DNA from: Lophius americanus
Taxonomy: Eukaryota; Chordata; Actinopteri; Lophiiformes; Lophiidae
Length of the DNA: 64,000 nt
Reading direction: 5' to 3'
Assembly (NCBI GenBank): GCA_037951165.1
Contig: JBBDHG010000009.1
Location: 6,041,001-6,105,000 of the forward strand
The notes under the pieces are model-generated. The model saw nothing but the letters and a program-made list of their open reading frames with translations, had not been told where the DNA came from and made no database searches. A program made the position numbers and the translations under genes. How positions within the stretch are numbered: the first letter of the stretch is position 1; the number at the start of each line of letters is the position of its first letter. Positions 1 to 12,160 of the stretch are shown here, piece after piece.

Positions 1-3000
1 TCCTGCCAAGGAGAGCCTGATATACAAGAAAGGGAGAAAAATGATTTAGATAGAGGCAATAAACCCTGAGATTCCAAGCGTTCATCAATTTTCTGGAATT
101 AATTCTTCAAGGTTCATGCAGTCGATCCCATCGTAGTGAAAGACTGGATGCACGACTGTTACGGGAGTTTTTGCAATGACAGGCACTCATACCCATTGAA
201 TTCAGACTCACAGCTCCCAGAAATTCACCTCATTCAGCAGACTGCATGGAAGCCATAGATTGTCTACAGCTGCTTCATTCTCACAGTGAAAAGGAAAACT
301 AATATTAAGATACTACATCTTTACTGTCCTCCACATGTCAATATATATGAGAATGAGAATGTGGAGCTCATCCTCAACTCAACAAATTACTTTGTTTTGT
401 TCCTCAAAACATTTTTTTGCCTTCAAAAAGAAATACATTTTTTAAAACATTTTATAGTTTGAATGAAAAAAGCTATACAGTCTCCAGGTTGCACTGGAGA
501 TGATCACTGGTGATGTCAGCGCGTTTGAACGATATACAACAACGCAACAAAGCAATGGAGTGTGTTGGGTCAAATAGTGTCTGGTGACCCAGACAATACT
601 AAATCAGCGATTTTGGTGTAGTAGCAAAACCAATAAGGACCTTGGCAGGAACTATACAACCACTCATTGACAAAAACAATTTTTCTTCTCTCGTGAAACC
701 TTCTGAAAGTGTTTCATGGAGTGTTGCACCACTTACAATCATCATACTCCAATGGAGTATTTCAGGAGGTTAGAACAGCAGAAATGCTTGAGTTATAAGG
801 CAAACAAACACATTTGCACAATCCATTTCAGGGAAATTTTAAAGAATGAACTGGAAATATTGACTGTCTTCTAATTACACGTGGGTCTTTGCAATTTGCA
901 AATGCCAGGAAATCATGGACACCGGGAGAATGATCTCAACCTCGTGGTATTTCCACCTATTTTGTTAAACTATCAAGTTAGGCCCTGTAGGTGCTGATTT
1001 CAAGTTTACTGCAAAAGTCTGGGGCTCAGAATATTTCTGTTCATCAAAAGGCCAAATTTGTTCAAACAACCTTTCCCCATGATCTTTGCAAACCCCACTG
1101 ACGTGTGCGATGATGAGAGTAAGTGAATGAAATATAATGACCTGACTATAGTTAGTCTTCCTGGATTGTTAGAAGAACTTTTATGAATACGCAAGAACAA
1201 CAGTTTCTCAGATGCAACTTGTTTTGGCACAACAGTGTGGGGTGCTAGATTGCTGTCCCTCTTCTAAACATCTAGTGTAGAAAATCAAATGAAACAAAAG
1301 TGAAAAATGTTTACTTGTCAAGATGCCTGGTAGTCAATCTGCATTAATTTAAAATAATTTCAAACTGTATCAAGTTGATGTTGCAATTACATTAACTTCA
1401 TACCGCCATAGAAGAGTCTATGGATGTCCTTGAACTTTAGGTAAACTGAGGCAGCTCTAAAGATTGGATATATGGAGAATTGGATGAATGGAGAATGAAG
1501 CTCCCCGTAGTGGAGGTAATACTAATAGGTTTAGTGTGGGCGCTGGCTCTGGTTTTAATGCCAAGTTCACATCGGTGTGTTTCGGCCATATCACTACTTA
1601 AGGCCAAATGATCCAGTCGCATGGATTGGCCGGCAGGTGGAGATCATTGGCAGCAAGTACGTCCACAAATCAGGCACAAGCCCACTCTCTGGAACTCTTA
1701 CCCCATAGTAATAACTCCTTGCACTGGATCACTTTGCTTGAGTGTTGATAGAAAATGCAGCGAGTTGCAAGAACTAATGTGAATTACAGGACAATGATTA
1801 AAACAGTATGTTGATATATCCACCACAGCTGCAATAACTTGATAATTAAAGATGAAGAAGATGAAACAATAAAAATGGACCCCGTCCCCTAATCACTGAG
1901 ATGCAGTGCTTGGAAGGCATTTGCGCAGGACCATAATTATCACCTGATCTCTTTGTTAAGGGAAAAATGGTAGTACATTTTCGGTGGAATTTTTACTTTA
2001 CAAACTACATGTATAGCGCAAATGCACAGGGTTAAAATCGCAGACCACCACAATAATTACAAACAAGTACAGGTCCCTACCTAATACTAGTCCTGTGCAA
2101 ACAGTGCTAAAAGAGAGAGAGGGAGCACAAATTGAGACACATGAACATAATAAATTAACAGGGTGGATTAAAAGGGTATAGGGGTGAAGAAACAAGCCAG
2201 GAAGCTTAAGGCACAAATGCAATATAATAAAGTGAATCTTAAATTAAAGCAAGAAACCGTGAAATACAAAGCATAAAACAATAAACAAAGTAGAATTTCA
2301 AAGTCAGAGGGGGGAGAAAAAATACAATATAAATGACTTCATTAAAACAGTAATGACAACAATAAAGTGTTTGTGTCGGATGTTTGTTCAACCCATGTTG
2401 CCATTTTTAAGCATTCTAAGGGCGATTTGGGTGTTGTCAGGATGCCAGGATTCTGAACAACACTGGCAAACACCATCAAAAGTAAATTGTTCATTTGTAA
2501 TTCTAAAAGTGCTTTTGTTTAATCAGGACCACGAGTCGGTCTGCTAAGGAAACAAAAGATGATGTTTGATCTAAACTAAAGGTCAGCATTAAACAAAGAT
2601 GTCAAAGTTTCTCTCCAAAAAGAAGAATAAAGCTCTGTTCTTTGCACGATATTTTATCACAGACAGTAAGCTGCCATCTGGTTCCATATGCATCACACCA
2701 GCATCCTCAGCTAAAGGTTACTATCGACAATAGGTGGAGATGAGTGGAGGTGTAATCTGGAGAAGCAGGGAAGAACACTCACAAAAAGTACTCACCACAT
2801 TATGGATGTAACACCATGAGTCTGTTAAGGTTGTACATTCAACAATTAATGTATCAGTAATGTATGTAATGTATCAGATTAGCATTCATACATATCACCT
2901 CATATGTTCAAATGATACTTATGATCCATCTAATCAAAAGGTTAAGTGAAAGTGGTGTTATAAACATTAGCCTGGTAGTTCAGAGATCGCAGTTCCAAAT

Positions 3001-3414
3001 TGTTCTGTAATGTAACCCTATCCAAACACTGTTGTGGATATGATAGGGACCAGACTTGATCCAGCTTAGCGTAGCTTGTTTGTTTTTTTTGGTTTTTTTA
3101 AAGAAAGAAACTTATGTAGCCGGTTATCTACGTTTTTACCTCGAAAATAATTGAATAGGGTCACCAACCAAAGTTAATTTGGGAAATTATGAAATTCAGA
3201 ATGAATCACTTATTAATTTGATTAAACTTAAAAATCATACATTTGAAAGTCATGAACTATTTTACAAAGCACACTCATTTATCTTCAAGAAGCAAAGACA
3301 GGACAAATGTTATGCTTAAATATGAATATGTCTATTCAACTACACACTTAACCAAAGTAGCATCAATATGGATATATGATAATGAAGTAAATAAACAGGT
3401 TAATGCATATACGG

Positions 3415-3415
<1 letters not shown>
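1..3415. other. Unclassified AT-rich DNA, no gene seen
   Basis: Only short reading frames (74 codons or fewer) occur on either strand and none resembles a protein I know. There is no recognisable transposon end, tRNA box or long tandem array. The block at about 480-960 is slightly less AT-rich and could be an old repeat, but I cannot place it in a family. I treat the stretch as non-coding background. Confidence 0.6.

Positions 3416-3461
<46 letters not shown>
3416..3461. repeat. (GT)n microsatellite
   Basis: An uninterrupted GT dinucleotide run of about 46 bases. Any reading frame through it gives an artificial Cys-Val repeat, so the 85-codon plus-strand frame that crosses it is not a gene. 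Runs of this length are usually polymorphic in fish. Confidence 0.97.
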
Positions 3462-3462
<1 letters not shown>

Positions 3463-3599
3463 ACAGATGGTTCAAAAGTGAGAGTTTGAGAAATAGGTAA
3501 TGGTGATAGAGAGGAATTATTGACGGTTTTGAATTCCCTCGAACTTAATAATTACTAATGGGCAGGATAACATTTAAAGGGACTTAAATTTAAAACATC

Positions 3600-4420
3600 A
3601 ACCCCAGATCATGAATGAGCGTGTTACAATCTTACTTTGTGCTGGTCACAATCACATCCGTGGATCGGGCGGTTGCAGTCAATCAGGCAATTGTCCAATG
3701 GAAGAAAGGCAAGGTTCCAAAAAGTCAGCTCTAGACTTCTCTCCAGGTGTCTCTATCGTCGGTGTCATATGGAGACCGGTGGTATCTGCGCACACGCGTC
3801 CGGCTGGGCCATGGATGGACCTGGCACTGATCGTCCTTGTTGCAGGATGCAAAAAATGGGAACAGGATACTGGTCCCTTTAGTCTAGCTTGCAAAACTAA
3901 TTACCACAAAGTCGTAGACCTCACAAAATTTATTTAAGGAAAATTGACTTATTGCAGGGCTGACGGTCTTAGAACAAAAAAAGATTAAAAATGTACCCTT
4001 AAGAACAAAACAAAATTAAAAAGTTTGCGGGCCGTTATTGAGCTCAGGGCTGTGATGCTCAATAAGCAATCAGTTCAGAATACGAAGTATAACTGAACAG
4101 CAAAAAATCAACCTAAGTCGAGAAGCAAACGACTTAGAAAAAGGCGAAATTGAGGAGGGCTATACCGGTAAAGAGCTTATAAGGGTTAAGATATTAGGAG
4201 AAACAAACTAGAACGAAAAAAAGAACACCAAAACAGAAAGGAACCGGACAGAACAGAAAATAACCAGAAAAGCAGAACAGAGACGCAGGGCGTCATCCTT
4301 TTTTATTCCCGTCCCGGTGTCCAAGTACCTTATTTGCATGAAGGGATGAGCAGAGAATCGGGTTACTCTTGTATGATGCCCATTTCGTGGACGAAAGGGT
4401 AGAGATAAGAATAACAGGCC
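3600..4420. other. GC-richer patch, unclassified
   Basis: This stretch stands out from its surroundings in base composition: CG dinucleotides and GC-rich words cluster at 3660-3850, followed by a purine-rich AAC/AAG tract to about 4290 and a short GC-rich word near 4310. Overlapping frames of 108, 81 and 71 codons lie on both strands of 3611-3937, the pattern expected of stop-poor GC-rich DNA rather than a gene. It may be a piece of a retroelement, but I see no RT, integrase, transposase or LTR end to prove that. Confidence 0.35.
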
Positions 4421-5786
4421 TGATAGTAATAGGTTAGAATAGTAGAATTACTTTCTCCCACCATGGCCAAAGAGAGATCATAAATCATAAATCAAATCAT
4501 AAATACAAAGTATTCTATATAACTTGTTCATGAAAAACAGTAATCAGGATATAATAAAATCCATCTTAACTACATTGATATCTGCATTAATAAGTCATAT
4601 TTTTCGGATTGTAGCAGACAGGATCAGCACATGTTAAATAATCAATTTAAGGACCATATTTACTGATTAATAGCACTTTTCACAGTGCAACAAGACAACA
4701 ACATTTAGCTTGTTTGTTATTCAAATATTAACACAATTTCTAAGATTAGTTGTTACAAAAATTCTTCATTCATCTTATTTAAACTGGATGAGGTAAGACG
4801 TACATGGTCACATCTTTGACAGTGGTAAAATGATAAAGATATATTTTCAATGTGATGTTTCTATTAGAGACCATTAGATAACGATGTGTTACTGCAGAAC
4901 TGTCAAAGACGGACAAGCTGACAAAACTCAGGTAGCTTATTTGAACAAATTACGATAACATGTTTTATATCATTGGTAAGCCATTTTAACGTAGAGTCTA
5001 ATTATAAGTTGTAATGACATACGGAATTGTTCCACAGCAACAATCCTGTTTTTGATGAAGCCGCAAGTAACACTGTTTTTCCTTGGTGTTATTCTTTAAC
5101 ATTCAAATCAGGTCTGGTAATTGTCATAAAGCAGCAAGGGAGGTTTAGGTGAAATATCGGGCACGGATGTTTTATTATATCTCAAATTCCAACACCGGGG
5201 TCCTCCGGTCACAGGAAAGTCTCCCTTGTTGATTGATTGCTAGACAATAAACAGAATCCCCTTTGTTTATTGATCCTGAAGAGCAAATGGTGAGATAAGC
5301 ATGTCATTCTCTTGCTGTGAAAAGAAACAGAAACTGGGGTGTACTCGCTACACTTAACATGATTTATGCTATATGACATCGCATTCGAGGAAAAGAGGGA
5401 ACCAAAAGGCAGGGTCCAGTGAAGTATAACGAATATGGTATTACGTCTTGACATCATGCTGCAGCAACTATTTGCATCCTTATTAAGTCTATCAACTCTG
5501 CAAATCAAATGTTTAAACTAAAACAGAATACATTGTTATACTTTGTTTAAACCTAAAGCGACCCAAAGTTTTGAAGTGGCACAATAACATACTAAGCCAA
5601 TCTAAGGCGAAGAGTAGACACAAATATTCGCAAATTCATGTTGGGTGGCGCAAATGGTGAAAGAAGAACATTTGTTTCACTTGCATCATTTATGGTGAAG
5701 TAGTGGAGTACTTAGAGTGAAGTAAAAAACAAACAAAAAAACAAAAAACAAACAAAACACACACACACACATATATATAAATTTAT
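4421..5786. other. Unclassified DNA with CA/TA simple repeat at its end
   Basis: No coding signal. The only long frame (99 codons, minus strand, 5209-5508) has no recognisable motif and no codon-like periodicity that I can judge. At 5715-5778 there is an A-rich AAAC tract running into a short CA then TA repeat, directly left of the Tc1 element. Confidence 0.55.
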
Positions 5787-7194
5787 ATACACTGATTAAG
5801 GAAATTAAGGGAATACTTAAAAATTCAAGATCTCGATGAAAGAAACATTCAAGTTGAAACTCTGTATTGATATACATTGCGCCAAAGTTAAAAAACTTAA
5901 ATCACAACTAATCCAACTCCAGTAAATGTCATCACAACTCATAATGTAACCCAGGAGTGTGAAGCCTGGGCATGCTCCTGTTGAGATAAAGCATGGTGTC
6001 TTGGGGGATCTCCTCCCAAACTTGGATGAGGGCTCCTGGACAGTCAGGTCAGTGGTGGGCGGTACCCGATGTAGCGATTCATAATGTCTCACAGGTTCTG
6101 CATTCAGGTTCGGGGAAGATTAGGAATTGTCAATGGCAGCAATATGTTCATCCTCCAAGAACTGCTTATAAACAATCTGACCACATGAGGCCGGACATTG
6201 CCCGAAACCAGCAGGAACCCAGTGTCTACTTGACCAGTGTAAGGTCGGATCTTGGGTCTGAGTTTTATCCTGGTACCTAAAAGCAGTCAGTGTACAGTTT
6301 GCTAGCCCGTAGAGGTCTGTGAGACCATCCAAGGATCTGTCTCCCCAGACCATCACTGACCAACCACCGAACCGGTCCTGGTTGATGATGATACAGAAGC
6401 ATTACATTCTGGACAGTGTCTCCAGTTTCTGTTACACCTACCACATGACCTCAGTTTGAACCTGCTCGCATCTGTTAGCTGGTTCAAACATGCCAATTCT
6501 GCTGTTCTCTGATGGATATCAATTGAGCTCCCATGTGCTGGACTGTGAGCATAGGTCCCAGTAGAGGAGGTCGGGACTTCATACCACCCTCAAGGAATCT
6601 ATTGCTAACAGTTTTGTCAGAAACATCACACCAGTAGCCCACTGGAGGCAATTTTGTAGGGATCCATCAGTGTTCCACCTGTTCCTGCTCCCACTGAGGA
6701 GCAGATACCAGTCTGGCTGCTGGGTTGTTGTCCTTCCATGGACTTGTTCAGCTCTCCTCCTGTTACAGCCCGTCTCCTGGCATCTCCTACATAATCTTCC
6801 AACTGTGCTAGGAGACACAGTAAGTCGTCTTGCAACTGCACGCAAACATAAGCCATCCTGGAGGAGCTGGACCACCTTTGCAGCGTCAGTGGGCTGCAGG
6901 TTCTTACTCATGACACAATTGGTGACAAAAACACTAAAAAAGAGTCAGTCAGGAAATATATGTAGAGAGAAATGGATTCTGGCCACCACCTGCAGAACCA
7001 TTGCCTTTTTGGGGGTTGTCATGCTTTTACCTTTCCAGTGCACCTGTTGTCACTGTCATTTGCATCAAAACAGGTGAAACTGATTCACAGTCACTTGTTC
7101 TTCCTAAAGGGACAAATTTATATCCCTGAAGTTTAACTGGCTTGGTGTCATACTGCGATGATTTAGTGTCCCCTTAAAATTTTGGAGCAGTGTA
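5787..7194 (-). mobile_element. Near full-length Tc1/mariner element, inactive
   Basis: The block is bounded by related terminal sequences. On the minus strand the 5' end reads TACACTGCTCC followed by an AAGGGGACAC-type word; the 3' end, read from the plus strand at 5787, starts TACACTGATTAAGG followed by AAGGGAATAC. Both fit the TA-flanked ends of teleost Tc1-like elements. Inside is a broken transposase in the expected order (separate entry). The length of about 1.4 kb is close to the usual 1.3-1.6 kb. A second Tc1-type end begins at 7198, so the insertion sits against another element. The 5' region shares a stretch with the remnant at 46.76 kb, so both belong to one family. Confidence 0.85.
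6056..6911 (-). pseudogene. Tc1-like transposase pseudogene
   Basis: Tc1 transposases cut and paste DNA using an N-terminal paired-like helix-turn-helix DNA-binding region and a DDE catalytic domain. The start is the Met at 6911, after which MSKNLQPTDAAKVVQLLQDG reads as the first helix, followed by AVARRLTVSPSTVGRLCRR, the helix-turn-helix. TTQQPDWYLLL follows at about residues 61-71. After frameshifts, LTDASRF preserves the first catalytic Asp in one frame near 6480. VMVWG and DLYGL blocks lie at 6356-6300. The second catalytic Asp, normally in a DNARPH motif, reads GNVRPH here (about 6195), and the third acidic residue region (DIMNR, near 6090) carries a stop. Several frame changes and a lost acid make it inactive. 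Family Tc1/mariner is secure; the subfamily is not. Confidence 0.87.
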
Positions 7195-7197
7195 CAT

Positions 7198-7340
7198 ATA
7201 CACTACTCAGAAAATAAAAGGAACACATAATCATCACAATGTAACTCCAGGTTAATTCCACCTCTGGGACATTAACCTGCTCAGTCAGGAAGCACTAATG
7301 ATTGTAAATCATTTCACGTGCTCTAATAAAATTGGGAACT
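7198..7340 (+). mobile_element. 5' end of a second Tc1/mariner element
   Basis: Directly right of the first Tc1 element the sequence reads TACACTACTCAGAAAATAAA then AGGAACAC, then a subterminal region with an ACTCCAGGTTAAT word and a CAGTCAGGAAGCAC word. This order matches the 5' end of teleost Tc1 elements of the TACACTGCTC type. The similarity fades near 7340, before any transposase, so this is a truncated end, or one end of a non-autonomous copy. It differs in sequence from the 5' end of the neighbouring element, so it is a distinct insertion. Confidence 0.65.
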
Positions 7341-7798
7341 TACCTTACTATTACCTTGTATAATGACTTCATTATAATTCATTTTTTTTGCCTTTTTTAT
7401 TACAATACCCATTATATCAACTTTAGTTTTGATTAAATGATGGAAAGCTTCCATGATATTATTTCTGACAATTTCCATTAACTGTGAGCGTAAATGATGC
7501 AACTTTGTGTAAATGGGGGTGGGTGCTTAGACAGTGTACACTGCTGGACAATTTTTCAGTTCAATTAAGGGCCAAAAAATAAACCTTTAACCCTGAAATA
7601 GAGACCTACAAGCACTGTAGAGACCTGATTCACCTATATTAGAATCTGGGGTCCGACAGACGACAGCTCTCTTACATGCTCTCATATGCTACATACTGCC
7701 ACAGTTAACTCTGAGTTAAAACATCTGTGAAGTTCCATCAATATGTTTTCCAGTGGATAAACTGGTTTGTTCAGTTTTTTTTTCCTTTTCTAAAATAG

Positions 7799-8395
7799 AT
7801 GTGTGGGAATGAATGGGAGGTAGGTGGAATGATGAGGTTTCAAGGAGTAGAGATTAAGAAGATGCAGGAGTTTAAGTACTTCTGGTCAACTGGTCAGAGC
7901 AACAAGGAGTGTGGAAAAGAAGTGAAGAGACAAGCACAAGCAAGGTAGAGTGGGTGGAGAAGAGAATCAAGAGTTATCTGTGATAAAAGAGTATCAGCAA
8001 GAGTTAACAAGGTTAACAAGACGGTAGTGAGACAAGCGCTTCTTTATGGCTTGGAGACGGCTGCTTTGACCAAAAAAACAGTAGGCACAGCTGGAGGTTG
8101 CAGAGTTGAAGATGTTTCTTTGGGAGTGACAAGTTGGACAGGATTAGAAATGAGAACATCAGAGGGACGACCCAGAGTTAGACGTATTGGGGAGAAAGTT
8201 AGAGAGGCCAGATTGAGATTGGTTTTGGGATAGTGTATCTATTGGTAAAAGGATGCTTGAGCTTGAGCTGCCTTTATAGATCAGCTGTTGCGACAGCGAT
8301 CTTATATGAAGATGCGTTGGAATGAAATTGACGTAAGAAGCGTAACACAGAATTGGGAGAAAAGAGCAGTTTCATGGAGGGTGCTATTGTGAGGA
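7799..8395 (+). mobile_element. RTE-type LINE, 3' fragment
   Basis: The translated plus strand shows the C-terminal end of a non-LTR retrotransposon polyprotein downstream of the reverse transcriptase core: EFKYFWSTGQSN (consensus-like EFKYLGS), CGKEVKRQ, VVRQALLYGLETAALTK (8020-8070), SLGVTSW, then VREARLR near 8195-8215. The same words recur in the copies at 19.8, 34.0 and 55.9 kb, which identifies one family. The fragment lacks the endonuclease and RT catalytic core, has frameshifts and stops, and is 5' truncated at about 7799, as is usual for LINE insertions. It is inactive. Confidence 0.83.
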
Positions 8396-8539
8396 AACTT
8401 ACCACCTTAACCCCCTTATCACCATTAAGCAGCTCATCACAAATATATCGGATTCATGGAGATAGACTGGCCAAAACTGTATGTACGTTTATTCCCCAAC
8501 ATGACAACCCTAACTGAAGATGTTGTAGCTAGCTGGCAA

Positions 8540-9060
8540 AAAAAAAAATGCCATGTGGTGAATTGAATGAATCTAATTTTCAATTAGTTTGGAAGGAGAG
8601 AATGGCCATGGAGGCAGATCATTTTTATTTCATTTTGTGATAACGAGCAACTGTTTTCTCATGATAATGAGAGAAGGATCTGGTTATCACGGAAAAAAAG
8701 TACTGATATTACCGTTGCCATGAGAACATGCAAACACAAAGGGGAAATTACGCTAAACACCAGTAATATGAGAGAGATTTGGAAGGAAACAACAAATGTC
8801 CCTGAAACTGACCTTAACATACACAGTACCCAAAGCCACAGCAATCCAGGTGTATTATACTGGCATGTGAAAATGTTTATGAACCAATGGAATATCGCGC
8901 ACACTGACTTCCGGTGTCGCCATGGCGACGTGTTTACACCGGTAGAACAGCAGCTACAAAAGAGAATTCTACATGTGTTAAACCTTGAATTTGATGTCCA
9001 CACAACCCAGAATATAAAAAAAAAGCATCAGAATGTTAGGAAGGGCAGATGATTTTAATT
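8540..9060. repeat. Unidentified repeat-like block with 110-codon frames on both strands
   Basis: A GATAACGAG word at 8640 and the related inverted words at 8660-8690 (TCATGATAATGAGA, GGTTATCACGG) give short palindromic symmetry typical of DNA-transposon ends. A plus-strand frame of 110 codons (8720-9052) and a minus-strand frame of 114 codons (8659-9003) overlap almost fully. Neither shows a domain I recognise, so I do not call a gene. A CpG-containing patch, ACTTCCGGTGTCGCCATGGC, sits at 8906-8925. It is best treated as an old unclassified element or a non-coding block. Confidence 0.35.
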
Positions 9061-11247
9061 TTAAATCAGTTAATACAGTTATGAGAATCCTGATCTCTGA
9101 TGAACATTCAAAAACTAGGCCTTAGCTGTCGTCCCTGACAGCATAATACACTCATACGCAAGGACAACCACCAAACAACTGAAAACGCTGTAATATGGCT
9201 GCCAAGCCAGTAGTTGGAGGAGAAATATGGTCCGACCAGGAAGTGTTATATTCTCCAGTATCAGAGAAGTTGTAAACCCTACAGTTTCCTCGGGAGCGGG
9301 TAGAGTGGGGACACCACACCACTGAGCTACAGCCGTCACACAGCTTTATGTGAAAACAGCTGGCTCTGATAAGTAATGACTTCCAATTAGCTTAATTCAG
9401 TTATAGCTAGACATGCAGTGTGTTCAAGCATAGTAAATCTGTTTCACTGAGCGTGCTCCTGAAACATTTTTGAAGCAACTACGCACTGATATGTTGAATA
9501 AATTTCAAAAAAAACAAAACTTGTTGTCTGTAACTGCTGTTTGGAAGACTTTTGCAAATATACCTTTTTAGTATCATTGCAAAATTAATTATTCATGAAT
9601 CTCTGCAGGGCCAGCAACCCCCATCTATCATTAGAACCAGCTACTATTATTCCTTATCCTGATCGTTGCACTTGGACCTTACACAGGTCCACAGAGGTGA
9701 CTTTGACACAACCATCTCAGAGGTTGAGGAGGAGTTGTGGCTGCGGAGAATGACATGCTAGCTGTGGATTTACACACTGCCACTGGCTCACTGCACATCA
9801 TTAAAACCAGAGTCTGCTAGCTGTGGCTTTGTCTGTGTCCCGGCCCACACAGGCTACATTTGGCCCCACACACTGATTTATCTCAGCTGTCTTTCTGAAT
9901 GGCTTTTCCCGCAAAGAGAGAGATGGGGGCTGACAAGATTTACGCATTTATATGGGATGAAATTCATTTTTGGGAAGAGCACATGCAATTTCTCTGACAG
10001 AGAAGAGTCTTTTTGGCTCTTGTCTCCATTTTCTCCACTCCCGCTATGCAGACTGCCATCACTCTCACAGAGAATCAGTGACAGATGTTCACATGTACAA
10101 TGTATCTAAATATGCCTGAGTGGCATCAGCATTAACTCCTTTTTGTTCTCCATTGTTTCATAAGTGTTCTGCTGGTGTATCGCACAGATTATAATATTTT
10201 GCTCCAATGTTTTCTTTTTTGGCAGCAAACAAACGTATTATTTAGTTTGACTGTCAATGTTATATACAGAATTATGTGACTCAATAAGCAAAGCTTATAC
10301 ATATACACTTAACGCTATTCTTGAGCGAAAGTGGAGGCCCCTTACATAACCTGCAGGCTTGACCATTCCTCTGATTGGAAAAGCAGCACACTGAAACGTT
10401 TACTTATTGTGTGAGTGATAAAAGCCTGCACCTTATGTTTAGTTGCTATTTATCTTGCCATCAGGATCCAAATCAGCCTTGCTAGTTGAGGAAAGCAGAA
10501 CCACGATCCTGTGGTGTCTGCCCATCCAGACAGAGAGGTGTCTAGCATAGATTGTGATAATGGAGAGAGCAGAGACAAGGGAAGTGAAAGTGGTAATCCC
10601 ATGAGGCTCTTAACATCAACAAGAAGAGATCTTTGTACAAGCACCTGTTTGAAAGTATGGTTGTTGCAGTCTGCTGCCGTAGTACCATAACCCAATTACA
10701 TCTGTGAATCGCATGTGAAGTATGCCTGTCGGCTAAGCCACCTAACCATGTCGTGGTTAAGAAGTAGTTTTACTATTTGTGTTAAACAAAATCACTAATT
10801 AAATGTGTAAAACATTTTTTTCTCACATAGGTGAGTAAATTCTCAGCACTTAGTATAATTTATATGTAGAATAGTTTGATATGACCCAGATTTGATTAAT
10901 CAACAAAACATTTATTGCTTAAATTCTATGCATAGTCTAGTATATTGTATACATGAAACCTCAAATCTCATGAAATTAAAAAAAAAGTTAATGAAAACTT
11001 TGATACAGCAATACTTTTAATCAATGCTTTTATCAGTGTCTCTGTGATCTATGAAGATTTTAAACTCATGTCATGAAGGGATAGAAAAATAATTTACCAC
11101 TTACTTCTTCCTCCTCTGCTGATTTGACATTGTTTTCCTTTATAGGTTTAGATATGTGCAGCATGCACTTAACAAGCGGTCAACAAGCTTTCCCCTATTG
11201 AAAGCCCAGTCTCTGGAAAAATTTGTGTGTTGGTATACAAGATTTCA

Positions 11248-11292
11248 GTTGAACACATTTCGGTTGAACACATTTCGGTTGAACACATTTTC
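11248..11292 (+). repeat. 15-bp tandem repeat, three copies
   Basis: GTTGAACACATTTCG occurs at 11248 and 11263, with a third copy at 11278 that differs only in its last two bases. It looks like a recent slippage product in otherwise unremarkable DNA. Confidence 0.9.
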
Positions 11293-12128
11293 TAGGGATT
11301 CTGTTTAGGGAAGCTGTAGACTGAACTCATTCAAATTAATATTTAATAATATTAATTATTTAGAATTTACTCATCATTAATTGGCTGACTATTATAATAT
11401 TATAATATTATTGGTTGTTTAACTAGAGAAAGGTAGCTCAATGCCCTGAATGCACTTGTGCTGAAGATTGTTCAAACAGGAATCTTGATGTTAATCTACG
11501 AGTTCCTATCTGTTACTCGTTCGACAAGGTTGATCAGAAACATGCTGTTTCAACATTAACTACTGTTAAAGTTTTGATAGAGATGATATATGTATTTTTC
11601 TTGACAGCCAGTGACATTCTATAGTCATGGTTGAATAATGCCGCTCTCAAATGAGTGTCTCACTCAGTCTCTTCTCTCTCTCTTTCTCTACTGTAACTCC
11701 TAATCTCATCCCTCACTTTCACTCTATCAACAATAAGAACAAATTGGGGCTTAGTGGTGTCTTGACAAATTGAAATTCATTCAAGCACTTACATGACGTT
11801 TAGCAATGTTTCCATGATGGGGGAATAATAAAATATGTGTCACTGTGTCTGTCTCATCTTAAATTCTGTACATATTAGCGAGAGAATCAAACACAGAGAA
11901 CATGGATACAGCGTGTGTGGGTCGAGGTGTCCCCAGGAGAATGTCAGTGCTAATGTAATGCACTGCATGCGCATATACGAGGTTGCTGCAGAAATAGTTG
12001 GCATTCTAGAAAGTTCAGGCCTCTCTAACTGCCCTTGCACATAACTGGTTGCACAGTGATACCAGTGTGGAAGAGTCCAGTCCATTTGTATTCTATGTTG
12101 CCTACAAAGTCTAGGTATCCTTAATAAT

Positions 12129-12160
12129 GATAACAGATCGGAGATCGGAGATCTGTTATC
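12129..12160. repeat. Hairpin, 11-bp arms
   Basis: GATAACAGATC at 12129-12139 and its exact reverse complement at 12150-12160 enclose a 10-base purine-rich centre that contains another GGAGATC copy. No gene or element boundary is visible beside it. Confidence 0.85.

Noticed and set aside
3243..3500. Frames crossing GT/CA microsatellites here and at 21.7-22.1 and 50.6-50.7 kb
   Set aside because: The Cys-Val and Thr-His runs are translation of dinucleotide repeats.
3611..3937. 108-codon plus-strand frame in a GC-richer patch
   Set aside because: Overlapping frames of similar length exist in two other frames and on the other strand; no domain, signal or neighbour supports a gene.
6670..7077. 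135-codon plus-strand frame
   Set aside because: Antisense to the Tc1 transposase; the minus strand carries clear helix-turn-helix motifs, the plus frame none.
9290..9340. tRNA A-box-like word on the minus strand
   Set aside because: No B box at the right distance and no cloverleaf; not enough for a tRNA or SINE call.
9600..10100. Conserved regulatory element in a less AT-rich, non-repetitive patch
   Set aside because: Composition alone is not evidence; without comparison to other fish nothing supports it.
11248..11292. Possible CRISPR-like array from regular short repeats
   Set aside because: Copies are directly adjacent without spacers, and the window is eukaryotic; simple slippage explains it.
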